A DNA stretch of 64,000 nt. Source: Polystyrenella longa (GTDB taxonomy: Bacteria > Planctomycetota > Planctomycetia > Planctomycetales > Planctomycetaceae). The position numbers and the translations under genes were made by a program. Where the stretch lies: NCBI RefSeq assembly GCF_007750395.1, contig NZ_CP036281.1, forward strand, positions 2,999,001-3,063,000. Direction: 5' to 3'. Below the pieces are notes generated by a model, which was not told the origin of the DNA, searched no databases, and was given only the letters and a program-made list of their open reading frames with translations. Position 1 is the stretch's first letter, and every line of letters begins with the position of its first letter. This document shows, piece by piece, positions 9,434 to 18,709 of the stretch.

Positions 9434-9561
9434 CTGTTCGCTCCTTGCTGCTCAGATTCTTTTCTTTTTCGCATCAATCGTAGATACTCTAAACATATGA
9501 TGTCACTTCAGTTTAGGGAATTTGTCTGGCAGATGCCATAAGCCATTAGGGAAACCACAAC

Positions 9562-10791
9562 ATGACGTCGCTTCTGGATCGTTTTTTAGTTTACGTTAAA
9601 ATTGACACCAAAGCGGACGCTCACTCCGATGAGTATCCCAGTACCCGGAAACAGCTGACACTCTGTCGCTTACTTAAAGAGGAATGCGAAGCAGTCGGTC
9701 TGTCTGACGTTCACATGAACGAGTACGGCATAGTCACCGGAACCATTCCCGCTACCCCCGGTTGCACCGCCCCCGCGATTGCCTTCTTCGCCCATGTCGA
9801 CACCTCGCCCGAGTTTACCGGGGAGAATGTACAACCCCAGGTTCGCACGAATTATGACGGGAAAGACGTCGTCTTAAAGGAAGGGCGCATCTTAAAGGTA
9901 GCCGATTTCCCAGAACTGGCGGATAAACAGGGCGAGACTATCATCACGACCGATGGAACCACGTTATTGGGCGGTGATGATAAATCGGGGATCGCCATCA
10001 TCATGACGGCTGCAGCAAAATTAATAAACTCTCAGGAGTTCCCGCACGGCCCCGTCAAAGTCTGTTTCACTTGTGATGAAGAAATCGGACATGGAACAGA
10101 CCATATCGATCTGGATACGCTCGATTGTATTTGTGGATATACACTCGATGGCGACGGGGCAGGAAAAATCGATACGGAGACGTTCTCTGCCGATATGGCG
10201 GTGGTTCGGGTCAGCGGAATCAATATTCACCCCTCCATCGGTAAAGGCAAGATGGTGAATGCGATTCGCTATCTGTCCGAGTTCATCGGCCAGTTACCTA
10301 TGGGCACTGACGCCCCCGAAGTCACGACCGACAGGCAGGGATTTATGCATCCTTATGAAATCTCGGGGACGGTCGCCCAAGCCTCTGTTGAGATCATTTT
10401 GCGTGACTTCGAAACCAAACAGCTCAAAAAATATGCGAATCAGTTACAGAAGATTGCCAAAGGCCTTATCGAAAAAGAGCCTCGGTTGCAGATCGAGATC
10501 GACATTATCGAGCAATATCGCAACATGCGGGAGGGTCTGAAAAAGGAGCCACGCGCTTTGGAGAAAGCGGTGGCCGCCACTGAAGCTGCAGGTTTAAAAC
10601 CCGTACTCAGCATTATTCGTGGTGGCACGGATGGTTCCGTTCTCACCGAGAAAGGATTACCAACCCCAAACCTCTCTTCCGGACAACACAATCCGCATTC
10701 CCCATTGGAATGGGCCAGCCTCGAAGAAATGGAACAGGCCGTCGAAGTTGTCTTGCAACTGGCGAAGCGATGGGGAGAAGAAACCGCGTAA
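9562..10791 (+). CDS. pepT: Peptidase T (tripeptide aminopeptidase, M20B)
   Basis: The 409-aa length is typical of PepT. Conserved zinc-site motifs are FFAHVDTSPEF (first His and Asp), LGGDDKSGIA (bridging Asp) and TCDEEIGHG (catalytic Glu and zinc Glu). NIHPSIGKGKMVNA is the dimerisation-domain histidine region, and RGGTDGS plus the C-terminal GQHNPHSPLEW supply the last ligand. It releases N-terminal residues from tripeptides in the cytoplasm. It heads a plus-strand run of five genes with gaps of about 54-85 bp. Confidence 0.93.
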   Translation: MTSLLDRFLVYVKIDTKADAHSDEYPSTRKQLTLCRLLKEECEAVGLSDVHMNEYGIVTGTIPATPGCTAPAIAFFAHVDTSPEFTGENVQPQVRTNYDGKDVVLKEGRILKVADFPELADKQGETIITTDGTTLLGGDDKSGIAIIMTAAAKLINSQEFPHGPVKVCFTCDEEIGHGTDHIDLDTLDCICGYTLDGDGAGKIDTETFSADMAVVRVSGINIHPSIGKGKMVNAIRYLSEFIGQLPMGTDAPEVTTDRQGFMHPYEISGTVAQASVEIILRDFETKQLKKYANQLQKIAKGLIEKEPRLQIEIDIIEQYRNMREGLKKEPRALEKAVAATEAAGLKPVLSIIRGGTDGSVLTEKGLPTPNLSSGQHNPHSPLEWASLEEMEQAVEVVLQLAKRWGEETA

Positions 10792-10845
10792 CTGATAAGG
10801 TGAACTAAATCTATCATCCTTGAATGATCTGAGGAGAGCGTATTG

Positions 10846-11715
10846 ATGAAATTCTCAAACAGTCTTTCCCTGCTGGACAGCTATTTCGCACAAGTACCCA
10901 ACGAAGTCGGGTTCTCCGGGGCACACGTATTACTTGTCGTTGGTTTCGGGATTCTGGTGTTTTTGAGCCTCGTCTATATCGGGATGCCTTTACTAATTCT
11001 CAAGATAACGAGGCTTAAAAAACATCCGGAAATCACTTCTTTCGACCCCAACAAAATACCTGCACCACTGGATGCTTCGCTTGACTATTTCGAGAGCCAG
11101 GAAAAACGATTGGAAAACTTGGAGTTTGAATACGTCACGGATGTTTTTATTCGAGATATGGCTGCTGCCTCTAGGATGCTGGGACAATTATGGTTTCATA
11201 CAGAGTCATGTACAGGTTTGTTGTTGATCCATGCATATGCGATGAATAATGGAAATATTACATTGACTTCTCAATCTGTAGAATTCTCATCCAGTTTCAA
11301 TAATGGATTCCTTGTAGATACGAGTAATACAAAGGACTTTGGAGTATTTCCTCCACACCCCAAGAAGATTCAACACTCCATGTTCTGGGTACAGAATATC
11401 GAAAAGATTTACCAACTTCATCAGGCGATTTGTCAGGATGTAATGTTGAACGCGACACCCGTCAATGATCTCGATGAGAAATACAATGGAGATGGTATCG
11501 AGTGGATTCGTGCTGGTATCGAAAAAGAATATAATGACAATCTGAAATCGGGTTTCTTAAAAGAAACCGCCGACGGAGAGGAATATCGCTTTTCCGTGAT
11601 CGGTGCCTTTATTCTCACCTGGAAATCAATTTTTCCCTGGAAGCAGTTCCGGTTTATGAAAATGAGGAGCAAGATCCTCTCGAAGCTACGCGATTTGAAT
11701 GTGCAATTAAATTAG
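10846..11715 (+). CDS. Unknown membrane-anchored protein
   Basis: I start at ATG 10846 because GAGGAGAG lies 7 nt upstream; a TTG just before it is less likely. One strong transmembrane segment (about residues 26-50, VLLVVGFGILVFLSLVYIGMPLLI) follows a short N-terminal stretch. The remaining ~240 residues are soluble, with no cysteine pairs and no motif I recognise. The tail is basic (KSIFPWKQFRFMKMRSK). The local sequence is more AT-rich than its neighbours. It lies 54 bp after pepT and 67 bp before a DapA-fold gene. Function unknown. Confidence 0.65.
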   Translation: MKFSNSLSLLDSYFAQVPNEVGFSGAHVLLVVGFGILVFLSLVYIGMPLLILKITRLKKHPEITSFDPNKIPAPLDASLDYFESQEKRLENLEFEYVTDVFIRDMAAASRMLGQLWFHTESCTGLLLIHAYAMNNGNITLTSQSVEFSSSFNNGFLVDTSNTKDFGVFPPHPKKIQHSMFWVQNIEKIYQLHQAICQDVMLNATPVNDLDEKYNGDGIEWIRAGIEKEYNDNLKSGFLKETADGEEYRFSVIGAFILTWKSIFPWKQFRFMKMRSKILSKLRDLNVQLN

Positions 11716-11782
11716 AATAGTCAGGTGCAGAGGATCGTTCTTTACAATCCTGAAAATCACTTATAAAAAAGTAGGCTCCACA

Positions 11783-12715
11783 GTGAAAACAGAATTCTCC
11801 ACTGACGATTTATGGTCTTCCGTCATATCCGTTCCCCCGTTGGCCCGCACGCATAGCGGCGTTCTCGATCTGGAAGAGAATCGCAAGATCATTCAGTACT
11901 TGGAAGCGGGAGGTGTCAGTACCTTATTGTACGGTGGCAATGCGATTCTCTATCACGTCGCACTCAGCGAGTATGACAATCTGCTGACCATGCTGGCAGA
12001 ACTGGCCGCACCCGATAGTCTCGTGATCCCCTCAGTTGGCCCTGGTTACGGAATGATGCTCGATCAGGCAACCATCTTGAAGGAGCACGATTTCCCGACA
12101 GCCATGATCCTGCCGACCCGTGATGTGACCACCCGTCAGGGAGTCGGGCTAGCGGTTCGCCGATTCGTGGAACGATTTGAAAAGCCAGTAGTTCTGTACA
12201 TTAAAACAGAAGGCTACATTGATGTGGAAACGGTCGAGAAATTGGTGAATGATGGACTGATTTCCTGTATTAAATACGCAATCGTTCGTGAGCAGATCAA
12301 CGATGACCCCTACCTGCGAGACCTCGCGGACGTCGTCGATCCAGCCATGATCATCAGTGGAATCGGTGAACAACCTGCAATCGAACATGTGCGAGACTTC
12401 GGTTTGGCCAGTTTTACATCCGGTTGTGTCTGCGTTGCCCCATACCTTTCAATGAAGATGTTGCAGTCGCTGAGAGCGAAAGATTACGACACTGCGGAAC
12501 AGATTCGTAAGCTGTTTGAGCCATTGGAAGAACTACGCAATGCAATCAATCCCATTCGAGTATTACATCGTGCCCTGGAGTTAGCCGAAATCGCCGACAC
12601 AGGTCCGATCATTCCCTTGTTAAGCGAATTGCACCGACGGGATATTCCCAAGGTACAGCAGGCAGCAACCGACCTGAAAGCAGCCGACGAGGCAGCCCGC
12701 CCTGCTCTGACTTGA
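11783..12715 (+). CDS. Dihydrodipicolinate synthase (DapA)-family aldolase/dehydratase
   Basis: This 310-aa TIM-barrel protein starts at GTG. The Schiff-base lysine is K164 (CIKYAI) and the partner tyrosine Y139 (VVLYIK), as in the DapA/NAL/KDG-dehydratase superfamily. The usual GTTGE pyruvate-binding loop is replaced by YGGNA (50-54), so it is unlikely to be the lysine-pathway DapA. A sugar-acid or hydroxy-acid aldolase or dehydratase is more plausible. The C-terminal helices match the longer members. The gene directly precedes a dimethylformamidase-like gene (63 bp gap), which hints at a shared catabolic step, but the substrate cannot be inferred. Confidence 0.75.
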   Translation: MKTEFSTDDLWSSVISVPPLARTHSGVLDLEENRKIIQYLEAGGVSTLLYGGNAILYHVALSEYDNLLTMLAELAAPDSLVIPSVGPGYGMMLDQATILKEHDFPTAMILPTRDVTTRQGVGLAVRRFVERFEKPVVLYIKTEGYIDVETVEKLVNDGLISCIKYAIVREQINDDPYLRDLADVVDPAMIISGIGEQPAIEHVRDFGLASFTSGCVCVAPYLSMKMLQSLRAKDYDTAEQIRKLFEPLEELRNAINPIRVLHRALELAEIADTGPIIPLLSELHRRDIPKVQQAATDLKAADEAARPALT

Positions 12716-12778
12716 TTTGACTGGGTGGCGGTTGACCTTCAGTGAAGAATCTAATCTTGTTAAGACTGCGGGGATGGA

Positions 12779-14422
12779 ATGCTGATTGGTTATGTGAGTG
12801 ATGAATATTACATGGCACTGGCGGACGTGCTGGTAGAGTTCCGTCAGCAGGAGCAAACAACAGCAATCGTTCGTACCACTCCCCGAGGTTCTATCGAGGC
12901 GGAACTATCTCCCGGTGAATACGAAGTCATATTGGTTAAACCCGGATTCGGGTCAAAACGGGTATGGATGACAGTGGGGAATGGTGCTCCCTCCCCCTAT
13001 CAGTTCCGACTGCTTTCGGATCGCCTGCTCGGTTATGCATGGCCACGAGCGATCCAATCGGGTGAACAAGCGGAGTTTAAAGTTCACTCGGTGGAACCTT
13101 ACCGACTTAGTCTGTGGCGGTATGGGTGCAAACGGGAGTTCGTCAAACTACTTGGTTGGTTTGACGAACATGCGGCCCGTGCCGTCATGCAGATTACGCC
13201 CGATGGTGACTATACGCAGACCGGAGTGAACTGGAACACGGTCGGGTATGGTAGTACGCACCATACCCAACTGGTCACAGGTCCAGAGCGATCGGGCCTG
13301 TATTACTTTCATGCAAAAACGGAATCATCGAAAGAATTCTTCTCCTTCCCGCTCGTTGTTTCTCCTTCTATTCCAAAAGCGAAAGTTGCGGTGCTGGCCT
13401 CGACGAATACCTGGCTGGCTTATAACAACTTTGGTGGGCGTAGTAATTACATCAATTCGAATCAGCTGCCCCCGGAACCTTCGATCAACGTCCGACAGGA
13501 TTTGATTCGCTTCACCAAGGCAGGGTCATTTAATTCCTGGGGGTTTCAGGATGAAGAATATACCCCTCTCAGTTTTGAACGTCCTGAACCGGGTAACTGC
13601 GTGCGCGAGAATGAGGAAGTCACGGACCCGATAGAAGGTCGTCTTCCCAGCAGCCTCGCCCCCGCAGAATGGAGACTCCTCGGTTGGTTGGAACGCGAAG
13701 GTTTTGAATATGACTACTATGCTGAAACTCAGTTGCACCATGGCAAACTCGATCTTGATGCCTACGAGGTGTTGATCATCAGTGTTCATCCAGAATACTG
13801 GTCGCGCGAGATGTTTGAGAAAGTCCATCTCTGGGTTCACCAGCGAGGTGGCAAGCTGATGTATCTCGGCGGGAATGGACTTAATTGCGAAGTTGAGTTT
13901 GAGGATGAATCGCGGCTTCGTTTCAAAACCTGGTTACAGCCCGAAACGGGAGGCGAACTCGGTATGCCGAATCCGGCAAACCCGGAAGAATACTTGGAAA
14001 GCCGGATGCACCGCTCTTACGAGTCCGAAGCAAGCCTGTTGGGCGTCGTCTGTACTGCATCGGGAATTATGACGGCTGCACCCTATCGGGTAGTCGCCCC
14101 CGATCACTGGGCGTTCGAGGGAACAGGTTTATCGCAAGGGGATGAATTCGGCCACGAGAGCCTACATGAACGTATTCACGGTGGAGCATCAGGACACGAA
14201 ACTGACAAAATCAGTCCACATTCTCCTTCTGGAACGAGACTTCTGGCCAAAGGAACAAATCCGAATGGTGGTGGAGCCGAAATGGCTTATTACGAGACCA
14301 AATCCGAAGGAGCCGTCTTTTCCGTCGGGTCGATCTGCTATGTTGCCTCGTTAATTATTGACTCCACCCTCTCCCGAATCACCTCTAATGTTCTCCGCCG
14401 GTTTCTGAACGACTCGAAATAG
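12779..14422 (+). CDS. N,N-dimethylformamidase large-subunit-like protein
   Basis: The 547-aa protein has no signal peptide. Residues 1-70 look like a carboxypeptidase-regulatory-like beta domain (LSPGEYEVILVKPGFGSK). From about 200 on it follows the C-terminal domain of dimethylformamidase beta subunits: AVLASTNTWLAYNNFGG, HPEYWS (337-342) and a glutamine-amidotransferase-like LMYLGGNGLNCEVEF. The characterised enzyme is an iron-dependent amidohydrolase with two Tyr and one Glu as ligands. Y340 in HPEYW is a candidate ligand, but I cannot place all three without an alignment. The small subunit is not encoded nearby. It is likely co-transcribed with the DapA-like gene. Confidence 0.68.
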   Translation: MLIGYVSDEYYMALADVLVEFRQQEQTTAIVRTTPRGSIEAELSPGEYEVILVKPGFGSKRVWMTVGNGAPSPYQFRLLSDRLLGYAWPRAIQSGEQAEFKVHSVEPYRLSLWRYGCKREFVKLLGWFDEHAARAVMQITPDGDYTQTGVNWNTVGYGSTHHTQLVTGPERSGLYYFHAKTESSKEFFSFPLVVSPSIPKAKVAVLASTNTWLAYNNFGGRSNYINSNQLPPEPSINVRQDLIRFTKAGSFNSWGFQDEEYTPLSFERPEPGNCVRENEEVTDPIEGRLPSSLAPAEWRLLGWLEREGFEYDYYAETQLHHGKLDLDAYEVLIISVHPEYWSREMFEKVHLWVHQRGGKLMYLGGNGLNCEVEFEDESRLRFKTWLQPETGGELGMPNPANPEEYLESRMHRSYESEASLLGVVCTASGIMTAAPYRVVAPDHWAFEGTGLSQGDEFGHESLHERIHGGASGHETDKISPHSPSGTRLLAKGTNPNGGGAEMAYYETKSEGAVFSVGSICYVASLIIDSTLSRITSNVLRRFLNDSK

Positions 14423-14507
14423 CGAAATTGGAATTGTCGTCATCCAGTCATTCTCACTAAGATAAGGCTCTTCAAACCCATCTTCACTGCAGCAAGCGTG
14501 GCTTTTC

Positions 14508-15281
14508 ATGGACGAAGCACATCAAGACCCTCAGGAACCGGAATCGACCAGCGCTGCGTCTGACTTCGACGAACCACTCGATATCGAACAACTGGATGAA
14601 ATGCTCGGCCAGGTTCTCGACCAGACAGAGGACCTCTCCTGGGATTTGGAGACGGTCTCCATCCCAATACATGCCGAGCAGATCGCTGAACCACTAGAGG
14701 AAGCGGTGAAACCCGATGCTCAGGCTGAAGAGATAAAACCTGCTAGCCGCGTGGTTGCCCCCCGATTGACTCCGAAAGAAATTCTCGAAGCTGCATTGTT
14801 CGTAGGCGGCACCAAACTAACTCTCAAAGCGTTACGCAAACTGCTCAACAACGATTTTGACTCGGATTATATCGAGAACTGCATTCGAGAACTGAATGAT
14901 CTGTACGAAAGCGAAGAACGTCCCTACTTGATTCAGACGAGTGAAGAGGGATATAAGATGCAGCTGAAACCCGAGTTCGAATCAGTTCGCCGCAAAGTCT
15001 TTGGTTACGGCCCTCGCGAAGTCAAACTCTCGCAGGATGCATTGGAGATTCTGTCTCTGGTTGCCTATCGACAGCCGATCAGCCGCGGTGAGGTGGACAA
15101 ATTAAGCAAACGCAAAGCGTCGGGAACCTTGAACCAACTGCTTCGACGCGAGTTGATCTCCCTCCATCGTGATCCAGAATCACGAGAGGTCTCCTACCGG
15201 ACAGAATCTCGATTTCTGGAGATCTTCGGCCTGGCGAATCTGGAAGATCTACCACGCCCGGAACATCTGGCGTTCAAGTAA
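14508..15281 (+). CDS. scpB: Segregation and condensation protein B
   Basis: The tandem winged-helix ScpB core occupies about residues 85-250: TPKEILEAALFVGG, the ALEILSLVAYRQPISRGEV motif that is the hallmark of the family, then TLNQLLRRELI and YRTESRFLEIFGL. An acidic, probably disordered extension of ~80 residues precedes it. ScpB works with ScpA and SMC in chromosome compaction. No scpA or smc lies in the window. It is last in the plus-strand run that begins with pepT. Confidence 0.9.
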   Translation: MDEAHQDPQEPESTSAASDFDEPLDIEQLDEMLGQVLDQTEDLSWDLETVSIPIHAEQIAEPLEEAVKPDAQAEEIKPASRVVAPRLTPKEILEAALFVGGTKLTLKALRKLLNNDFDSDYIENCIRELNDLYESEERPYLIQTSEEGYKMQLKPEFESVRRKVFGYGPREVKLSQDALEILSLVAYRQPISRGEVDKLSKRKASGTLNQLLRRELISLHRDPESREVSYRTESRFLEIFGLANLEDLPRPEHLAFK

Positions 15282-15344
15282 AAGCGATCGGGGTTCCGCC
15301 CAACGTCATATAGCGATAAAGCCCGAGCCATAATGAGCTCGAAC

Positions 15345-16637
15345 TTACATCGCACGTAAAAGTGCAGCAACGCTCTGGCCGATCTGAGTTCGGTTGACGC
15401 TAAGTGCAACTGGTGCCTTCATGGTATGTGGCTCGCCATGAATGACATTCAACCGGCAACCCGGGTCGGGATGGCAGTAGTTCAGCGTCTGCGGCACTTT
15501 ACCGTAATGTAAGGCGAGAATACTTCCCGCCAGTTCCACCGCACCACTTCCCGCGTCGAAGTTACCGAAGTAGCTTTTCAATGCAGTGACTGGAATCTTG
15601 ATGGTGTCGTCGTTAAAAAGGCGGTGGTAAGCCCGAGCTTCGACAAGATCATCTTGCAGGGTGCTTTTACCGTGCGCGTTGATGTGGCCAATTTCCCGTG
15701 GTTCAATTTCGGCTTTCCGAATGGACTGTTTCACTGCTTGTACAATTCCGGTACCCGGCCCGCCGTTCATTTCTTCGTTGCCATCGCAACCAGCGCCGAC
15801 GCCCAGGACTTCAGCATAGATTTCCGCGCCCCGTTTTCGAGCGTGCTCGTAGTCTTCAACAACAAACACAGCGGAGCCTTCACCGACGACAGTTCCCGTT
15901 CGATTGAAGTCGAAAGGACGGCATGCGGACTTGGGATCTTCAGCCCCTTTAGCCAATAACTCGAACAGGCTCAGTTTAGCGATGTCAACCGGATGGACAT
16001 TGGAACTGCACGCACCGACGATCATGCAATCGGCAGCGCCACGTTGAATGGTATAGATGGCTTCATTCAGCGCGAGCAATGCAGACGATTCGCGTGAAGT
16101 AATGGTGTTGTTCGGTCCACGCGCATTATGTTCGATGGAGACGTGACAGGCAGCCATATTCGGTAGCTGTTTCAATAACCAGAGGGGGAACATCTTGCCC
16201 ATGCCTCCTTCACCCCAACGAGTCATTTCGAACTCGTCGTCTTCGTCTACACAGCTGGAAGCTGCTTCGGAAAGATCGTCCGGTGAAGTGGAGATGCGGC
16301 CAGCACCAAAGACCACGCCCAACCGGTCAGGAGCGATGCCGTTATCTTTAAGCCCCGAATCCTTCATCGCCAAAGAGGCCGCGGCGACGCCAAGTTGAAT
16401 ATCGCGAGACATCGTCTTCAAGAATTTGTTATGCCGAACAAATTCTTCGGGGTGGAAGTTTTTGACTTCCGCAGCGAGGTTAGTCGGCAGATCGGAATAC
16501 GGCAATGAAGTGAGTCGGTCAATTCCCGAGGCACCTACCAGCAAGCTATTCCAGAACTGGTCCCGCCCGATTCCGATAGGCGAAACGACTCCTACGCCAG
16601 TGATGACGAATCGTTTTTGATGCTTCCCAGCCACCAT
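15345..16637 (-). CDS. Beta-ketoacyl synthase homologue lacking the catalytic cysteine
   Basis: The thiolase fold of KAS II (FabF) is complete over 430 aa: FVITGVGVVSPIG at the N-terminus, PFDFNRTGTVVGEG, INAHGKSTLQDD with the first catalytic His (H322) and the KS lysine (K354). The nucleophile elbow, normally TACxSG, reads TSRESSA, so aligning from the conserved GP (174-175) puts Glu183 where Cys should be. The second catalytic His of the KSxxGH motif is Asn359 (KSYFGN). It cannot be an ordinary condensing enzyme. Chain-length factors (KS-beta) and decarboxylating KSQ domains also lack this Cys, but use Gln. No acyl carrier protein or active partner synthase is adjacent. Convergent with scpB. 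Confidence 0.85.
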   Translation of the reverse strand: MVAGKHQKRFVITGVGVVSPIGIGRDQFWNSLLVGASGIDRLTSLPYSDLPTNLAAEVKNFHPEEFVRHNKFLKTMSRDIQLGVAAASLAMKDSGLKDNGIAPDRLGVVFGAGRISTSPDDLSEAASSCVDEDDEFEMTRWGEGGMGKMFPLWLLKQLPNMAACHVSIEHNARGPNNTITSRESSALLALNEAIYTIQRGAADCMIVGACSSNVHPVDIAKLSLFELLAKGAEDPKSACRPFDFNRTGTVVGEGSAVFVVEDYEHARKRGAEIYAEVLGVGAGCDGNEEMNGGPGTGIVQAVKQSIRKAEIEPREIGHINAHGKSTLQDDLVEARAYHRLFNDDTIKIPVTALKSYFGNFDAGSGAVELAGSILALHYGKVPQTLNYCHPDPGCRLNVIHGEPHTMKAPVALSVNRTQIGQSVAALLRAM

Positions 16638-17444
16638 GATGAATTCCAGTTTTTTATGTCATTGGATTTAAATGAACAGGTAATCTGTAGCACCATCCAA
16701 TGACAGTATGTTTGAAAATGAATCCTTCACTCTCATTTGATGCCCTTCGCGATCAGTTCCCCTGAGTCGTAAGAGCAACATTCTTAACCATCTCGCGCCA
16801 AGCTATCGCTGTCAGCGACCGGTCTAAACTTCGTCGATCTGTAATCACTATGAATTGGATACGGGGCATACCAACTTTAAAAAAATCCGTTTCAGGCAGT
16901 AAAACCGACTGGAGAGTCCATTTTACGAATTCTCCGGATTCCTGTAAGGCGAATCTGATCTCAAGTGAGACAACATCGCCAGTTGGTAACAAAATACACA
17001 GCGAATTCAGACGAATTGTTGATTGAGTCTGCTGATATCCCGTTCAAATTCATTGATTTAGAGTAAAGGACTCTTCCCGTAAATCAGTATCGACCACTCA
17101 ATACCATCGCCTCATTCAGGAAGCGGCTGGCGTGATTAATTCGTGTAACTTTCAGGCCAGAAAATCCGGCAAGGTAGTTTACAGACTGATTACTGGTTAA
17201 CTATTCCTACGTAGACGTTCCCCATGATCGTTCCGCAGGAAGTGTGTCATCTTTAATAAACGACACGAATAACAAGGCTCTGTTCCCCAAAATGACTTTG
17301 TTAGGAATCTCTTTGGAAGTAAATCTAAGCCTGATTCACTGGATCAAACTGTAAAGACTTCAGGAAAGGTATTCGGGACCCAATCCGAGACTCCTGTATT
17401 CGTCAATTCAAATCGATTCAGTTTAAAAGAGTTATCCTAGGCAA

Positions 17445-17473
17445 ATTACAGCGTGTTTCCGCGTATATGTCAA
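17445..17473 (-). promoter_or_regulatory. Sigma70-type promoter candidate
   Basis: On the minus strand TTGACA (17468-17473) is followed after exactly 17 nt by TGTAAT (17445-17450), one mismatch from TATAAT. It would transcribe leftwards into the gene-poor gap and towards the ketoacyl-synthase homologue, whose start is about 800 bp away. Planctomycete promoter consensus is not well defined, so this is only a sequence match. Confidence 0.35.
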
Positions 17474-17624
17474 GGAATCGGGAAAAACAGGGCTATTTAA
17501 ACTGCTGTCTCACCCAATGCGATATTATAGACAAGCTTGTTATTCAGATAATGTCAAACAGGGCAGACCAGCTGTTTTTCTCGGAATTGAGGAATTCGAC
17601 TGACGAAAAGACACCGGAATAGAC

Positions 17625-17657
17625 AGCTTCTCAGGCCATCCAACGGCCTGAGAAGCT
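17625..17657 (-). terminator. Perfect 13-bp hairpin after sirB1-like gene
   Basis: AGCTTCTCAGGCC (17625-17637) pairs with 17645-17657 around a 7-nt loop, starting 18 nt after the minus-strand stop. No T-run follows, so it may stabilise the mRNA end rather than terminate by itself. Confidence 0.5.
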
Positions 17658-17674
17658 TCATTTGAGCTGTGAAA

Positions 17675-18514
17675 TCAGTTCCACTGAGAAAGCTTTCGTT
17701 CGGCCTGGTTGAGGTAACCAGCCAGGACGATCTGCTCCTTTTCCGAAGCTTCGGGCAAGCAGGATTTCAGAATCTGCCACGCTTTCCCGGTTTCGCCTGC
17801 GTGAAAGGCAATAATGCCCAGGTCCCGCTTTGCTGAGAGATCGGCGGGCTCCAAACTATACAGACGCTGCTGTACCTTCAGCGATGCAGCCCAATCTTTT
17901 TCCTGAGCGTAAAGCGCTTTCAGATTATTCAGCATGCGAATTACGATTTCACGCGGTCGCGCTGGTCGCAGATAAGGATCCAATTCGTCAGGTGCAAATT
18001 CAGTCCGTTTGGACAGGAAGATCAGACAGTCGTCGCGATTCATCACTTTTCCACCGGAGAAGGGATCGACGTATAGCGGTTCGTCGCCGTCCAAGTAGCA
18101 GAGGATAAAATGCATCGGTGCTGCAACACCATGCAGAACAATCCCCACCTGTTCTGCAACAGCCTGATAAATAATGGACAGTACAATTGGTAAACCGTGT
18201 CGTTGCTCGATGACTCTATGCAGATAGCTACCGTCGACGGATTGGAAGCTTTTCACATTTCCCTGTAACTCATGGCGAGTCGACAGGCAGTTGGAAACCT
18301 TCTGGAGTCGGTGCAAATCGTTGTCTGATGTTTTTAGCTCAACGGCAAGTTCTCGACCGCGCTGATCAATCCACGCCAGTGACTCCCCGAAATTGAGATC
18401 CGGGTAAGCATCACGGCTCAGTTCCAGTGCGACCACGGCGAGGTCAATATCGGACCGACGCTGCAGCAGTTTGCAGAACTCGTGGTCTTCCTCGTAGCTG
18501 ATCAGTCGATGCAT
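17675..18514 (-). CDS. SirB1-family transglutaminase-like/TPR protein
   Basis: The 279-aa protein has the SirB1 (Transglut_core2) layout. A helical N-terminus is followed by the core HRVIEQRHGLPIVLSIIYQAVAEQVG (about 98-123, best seen as the RxGxPI motif), then GVAAPMHFILCYLDG and YVDPFSGGKVM. The last ~90 residues are a tetratricopeptide region (IRMLNNLKALYAQEKDW onward). The family is widespread and cytoplasmic. The function is unsettled despite the old link of SirB1 to invasion-gene regulation. Neighbour upstream on the same strand is the TPR lipoprotein, about 195 bp away. Confidence 0.82.
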   Translation of the reverse strand: MHRLISYEEDHEFCKLLQRRSDIDLAVVALELSRDAYPDLNFGESLAWIDQRGRELAVELKTSDNDLHRLQKVSNCLSTRHELQGNVKSFQSVDGSYLHRVIEQRHGLPIVLSIIYQAVAEQVGIVLHGVAAPMHFILCYLDGDEPLYVDPFSGGKVMNRDDCLIFLSKRTEFAPDELDPYLRPARPREIVIRMLNNLKALYAQEKDWAASLKVQQRLYSLEPADLSAKRDLGIIAFHAGETGKAWQILKSCLPEASEKEQIVLAGYLNQAERKLSQWN

Positions 18515-18709
18515 GGAACTATCCGAAAAAGTGAATGATCGTAAAACTATTAAGAAGCAATACTTAGTGAGTTGATTGCCGTAACGGGGCGGGGGATTCT
18601 AGCAGGGTCTCGAAATGCTGACAATTGCATCTCTGTCGAACAGTGGCCAGTACGGATCACAAACTTGATATTGAATATCATTATTGAATCGCCACTAAGA
18701 ACCTGATTA

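Larger units (their letters stand above)
16638..17674. other. Gene-poor 1-kb gap
   Basis: I see no supported gene. A 79-codon minus-strand frame (16753-16992) has no ribosome site and starts only at a TTG. Its residues look weakly protein-like and could be a decayed fragment. A minus-strand promoter-like pair and a strong hairpin at the right end are listed separately. No tRNA, tmRNA or RNase P RNA signature was recognised. Confidence 0.5.

Noticed and set aside
17521-17560. Second promoter-like pair TTGACA/TATAAT on the minus strand in the large gap
   Set aside because: The two hexamers are ~22 nt apart, too far for a standard sigma70 promoter.
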